Assembly (NCBI GenBank): GCA_003694325.1
Contig: RFKJ01000717.1
Coordinates: 1-15,679, forward strand
Direction: 5' to 3'
Origin: Deltaproteobacteria bacterium
GTDB lineage: Bacteria; Myxococcota_A; UBA796; UBA2385
DNA: 15,679 bases
The notes beneath the pieces are model-generated. The model saw nothing but the letters and a program-made list of their open reading frames with translations. It made no database searches and was not told the origin of the DNA. Shown in pieces: positions 14,468-15,679 of this stretch. How positions within the stretch are numbered: the stretch's first letter is position 1; every line of letters starts with the position of its first letter. Position numbers and translations under genes: made by a program.

Positions 14468-15316
14468 ATGGCTCCCTCCACGCCTCGTCTCTGCCGCGCC
14501 CGGGTGTCGGGGGTCCTGGTGACCGCCGGCCTCGCACCGCTGGGCTGCAACCGGGCCACCGACTTCGACCTGACGGGGATCTGGCGGTTCGAGGTCCAGG
14601 TCACCGACCAGTCCGAGGACGCCTGCAGCAGCCGGATCCTGCACAACCTCGTCGACGCCTACGAGGCCGACGAGTCCGGCGACACCGGGGACACGGGCAG
14701 CGCCGGCTGGATCGAGGACAGCAGCAGCGCGGCGTCGCCGTGGACCGGGCTGGGGCGCTTCGCGTCGGACGGCGACCGGATGCTGCTCCAGATCTCCGGC
14801 ATGCTGCTGGTGCAGGAGGACGCCAGCACCACGGGGGACACCGCCTTCTCCTGGGAGCGCTTCGAGAGCGAGTCCGACCAGACCAGCCACCCCAGCGGCT
14901 ACCTGTACCGCTCGGAGCTGGAGCAGACCGCCGGAACCCGCATCCGCCTCACCCTCCCCAACGAGACCCAGCAGAAGGATGCCCGGCGCGGTGGCGTGCC
15001 GCCATCCCTGACCGGCGCCTGGGAGGAGGCGAGCGAGACGACGCTGTCCTGGGAGGAGGCCGACCTGTGGCCCGAGGAGCTGGGCATCGGTGACGTCGGG
15101 TCCATCCCCCTCGGCTCCTACCTCAGTCGGCTGGACTCCCTCGGGTACGTCGTCCCGGCCAGCAATTCCCGCACCGAAAGCGACTGTTCCGATACCACCT
15201 GCGTGCTGTCGGTCGACACCGCCTGCGCCTGGTCCTGGGAGCTGACCGCGACCCTGACCGACATGCAGGCCGACGATGTCGGCTGGGACGAGCTGCAGTG
15301 GCCTTCCGGCCTCTGA
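14468..15316 (+). CDS. DTG-linker lipoprotein of unknown function
   Basis: I do not recognise this 282-residue protein. It starts with Arg-containing residues and a modest hydrophobic stretch (14-24) leading to APLGC, with Cys27 as a probable lipidation site; the Pro at -3 makes this lipobox non-standard. After it comes TDFDLTGIWRFEVQV (31-45), an opening seen in lipocalin-like beta-barrel proteins, then a GDTGDTG low-complexity segment (71-77) and a Ser/Asp-rich patch. The remainder alternates short beta-type stretches with Glu/Ser-rich loops and ends with a Cys-containing segment (CSDTTC and a later ACAWSWEL). It should be an envelope protein. The kinase gene begins 19 bases downstream, so the two are probably in one operon; a sensing or substrate link is conjecture. 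Confidence 0.7.
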   Translation: MAPSTPRLCRARVSGVLVTAGLAPLGCNRATDFDLTGIWRFEVQVTDQSEDACSSRILHNLVDAYEADESGDTGDTGSAGWIEDSSSAASPWTGLGRFASDGDRMLLQISGMLLVQEDASTTGDTAFSWERFESESDQTSHPSGYLYRSELEQTAGTRIRLTLPNETQQKDARRGGVPPSLTGAWEEASETTLSWEEADLWPEELGIGDVGSIPLGSYLSRLDSLGYVVPASNSRTESDCSDTTCVLSVDTACAWSWELTATLTDMQADDVGWDELQWPSGL

Positions 15317-15335
15317 TCGCCGCGGAGCCGCAAGG

Positions 15336-15679
15336 GTGCCGGAGACCGACCAGGACGCAGCACGGATCCTCGGCGGGGGGCGATATCGCCTCGAAGAGGA
15401 GCTGGGCGCCGGGGCCACCGCGACGGTGTGGCGGGCCACCGACACGACGCTCGGCGTATCGCGGGCCATCAAGCTGCTGCACCGTCGGGCCGCCGGCAAC
15501 GCGTCGCTCCGCCGTCGGCTGCTGGCCGAGGCCCGGGCCATGGCCCGGCTGGAGCACCCCCACGTGCTGCGCGTCCTCGACATCGCCACCGAGGGCGGCC
15601 GCGCCTACGTGGTCATGCCCCTGGCCTCCCACGGCAGCGTCGCCGACTACCTCGACGCCGACGGCCCGCTCCCCCCGGA
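15336..15679 (+). CDS. Hanks-type Ser/Thr protein kinase, N-terminal part (cut by window end)
   Basis: The first 114 codons of a eukaryotic-like Ser/Thr protein kinase are present, running off the right edge. After a short N-terminus comes RYRLEEELGAGATATVWRA (16-34), the glycine-rich nucleotide loop, with GxGxxA replacing the usual third glycine. AIKLL carries the ATP-anchoring Lys46, and Glu65 in LLAEARAMARLEHPHVLRVLD is the expected helix-C partner. The hinge region is at YVVMPLASHGSVADYL. The catalytic HRD and DFG motifs lie beyond the window, so activity cannot be judged. The start is a GTG with GGAG (15324-15327) eight bases before it; the gene begins 19 bases after the lipoprotein stop. 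The frame is open to the last base. Confidence 0.9.
   Translation, partial: MPETDQDAARILGGGRYRLEEELGAGATATVWRATDTTLGVSRAIKLLHRRAAGNASLRRRLLAEARAMARLEHPHVLRVLDIATEGGRAYVVMPLASHGSVADYLDADGPLPP

Noticed and set aside
12281..15589. A 1102-codon open frame on the minus strand opposite the GT-C-like gene, the second lipoprotein and the kinase start
   Set aside because: It is Arg/Gly/Pro/Ala-rich low complexity with no recognisable domain and covers several well-supported plus-strand genes. Long antisense frames are expected at this GC content.

Overview
The window is a piece of a very GC-rich (about 70% by eye) bacterial chromosome. The lipoproteins carry Asp-Thr-Gly-rich linkers, there is a GYF_2/SH3 membrane protein and a Hanks-type Ser/Thr kinase, and several genes start with GTG. 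This combination suggests Myxococcota or a related delta-proteobacterial-type lineage; that placement is inference from style, since no rRNA or marker gene is present. Coding density is high and no IS element, tRNA, CRISPR array or phage gene was seen.

Left part (1-5192). A predicted N-formylglutamate amidohydrolase (+) ends exactly where a convergent DNA adenine methyltransferase with a fused target-recognition domain ends. The methyltransferase lies downstream of a small flavodoxin-like gene on the same strand. A divergent plus-strand gene encodes a GYF_2 / transmembrane / SH3b protein. After a 480-base gap holding short repeats and two palindromes in a locally AT-rich stretch, a small lipoprotein follows.

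Centre (5251-11168, all minus). A tight five-gene operon, nuoJ-nuoK-nuoL-nuoM-nuoN, encodes membrane-arm subunits of respiratory complex I: the three antiporter-like proton pumps (L, M, N) and the connecting subunits J and K. Neighbouring genes overlap by up to 4 bases or are separated by 1-3 bases. None of nuoA-I is beside it, so complex I genes must be split between loci in this genome. A good extended -10 promoter sits in an AT-rich island about 230 bases upstream of nuoJ, and the predicted leader holds two GC hairpins.

Right part (11583-15679, all plus). A lipoprotein combines an Lpp-like coiled coil, a helical segment and a TlpA/thioredoxin domain with a CPHC active site, and is followed by a strong hairpin. 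Next come a 653-residue multi-pass protein resembling GT-C glycosyltransferases with an odd repeat-bearing C-terminal domain, a second DTG-type lipoprotein, and the first 114 codons of a Ser/Thr protein kinase cut off by the window end. The last two are 19 bases apart and probably co-transcribed.

I found no convincing new multi-gene system. The points most worth following are the split complex I operon with its leader, the partnerless methyltransferase-specificity fusion, the coiled-coil TlpA lipoprotein, and the GT-C-like protein with internal repeats.
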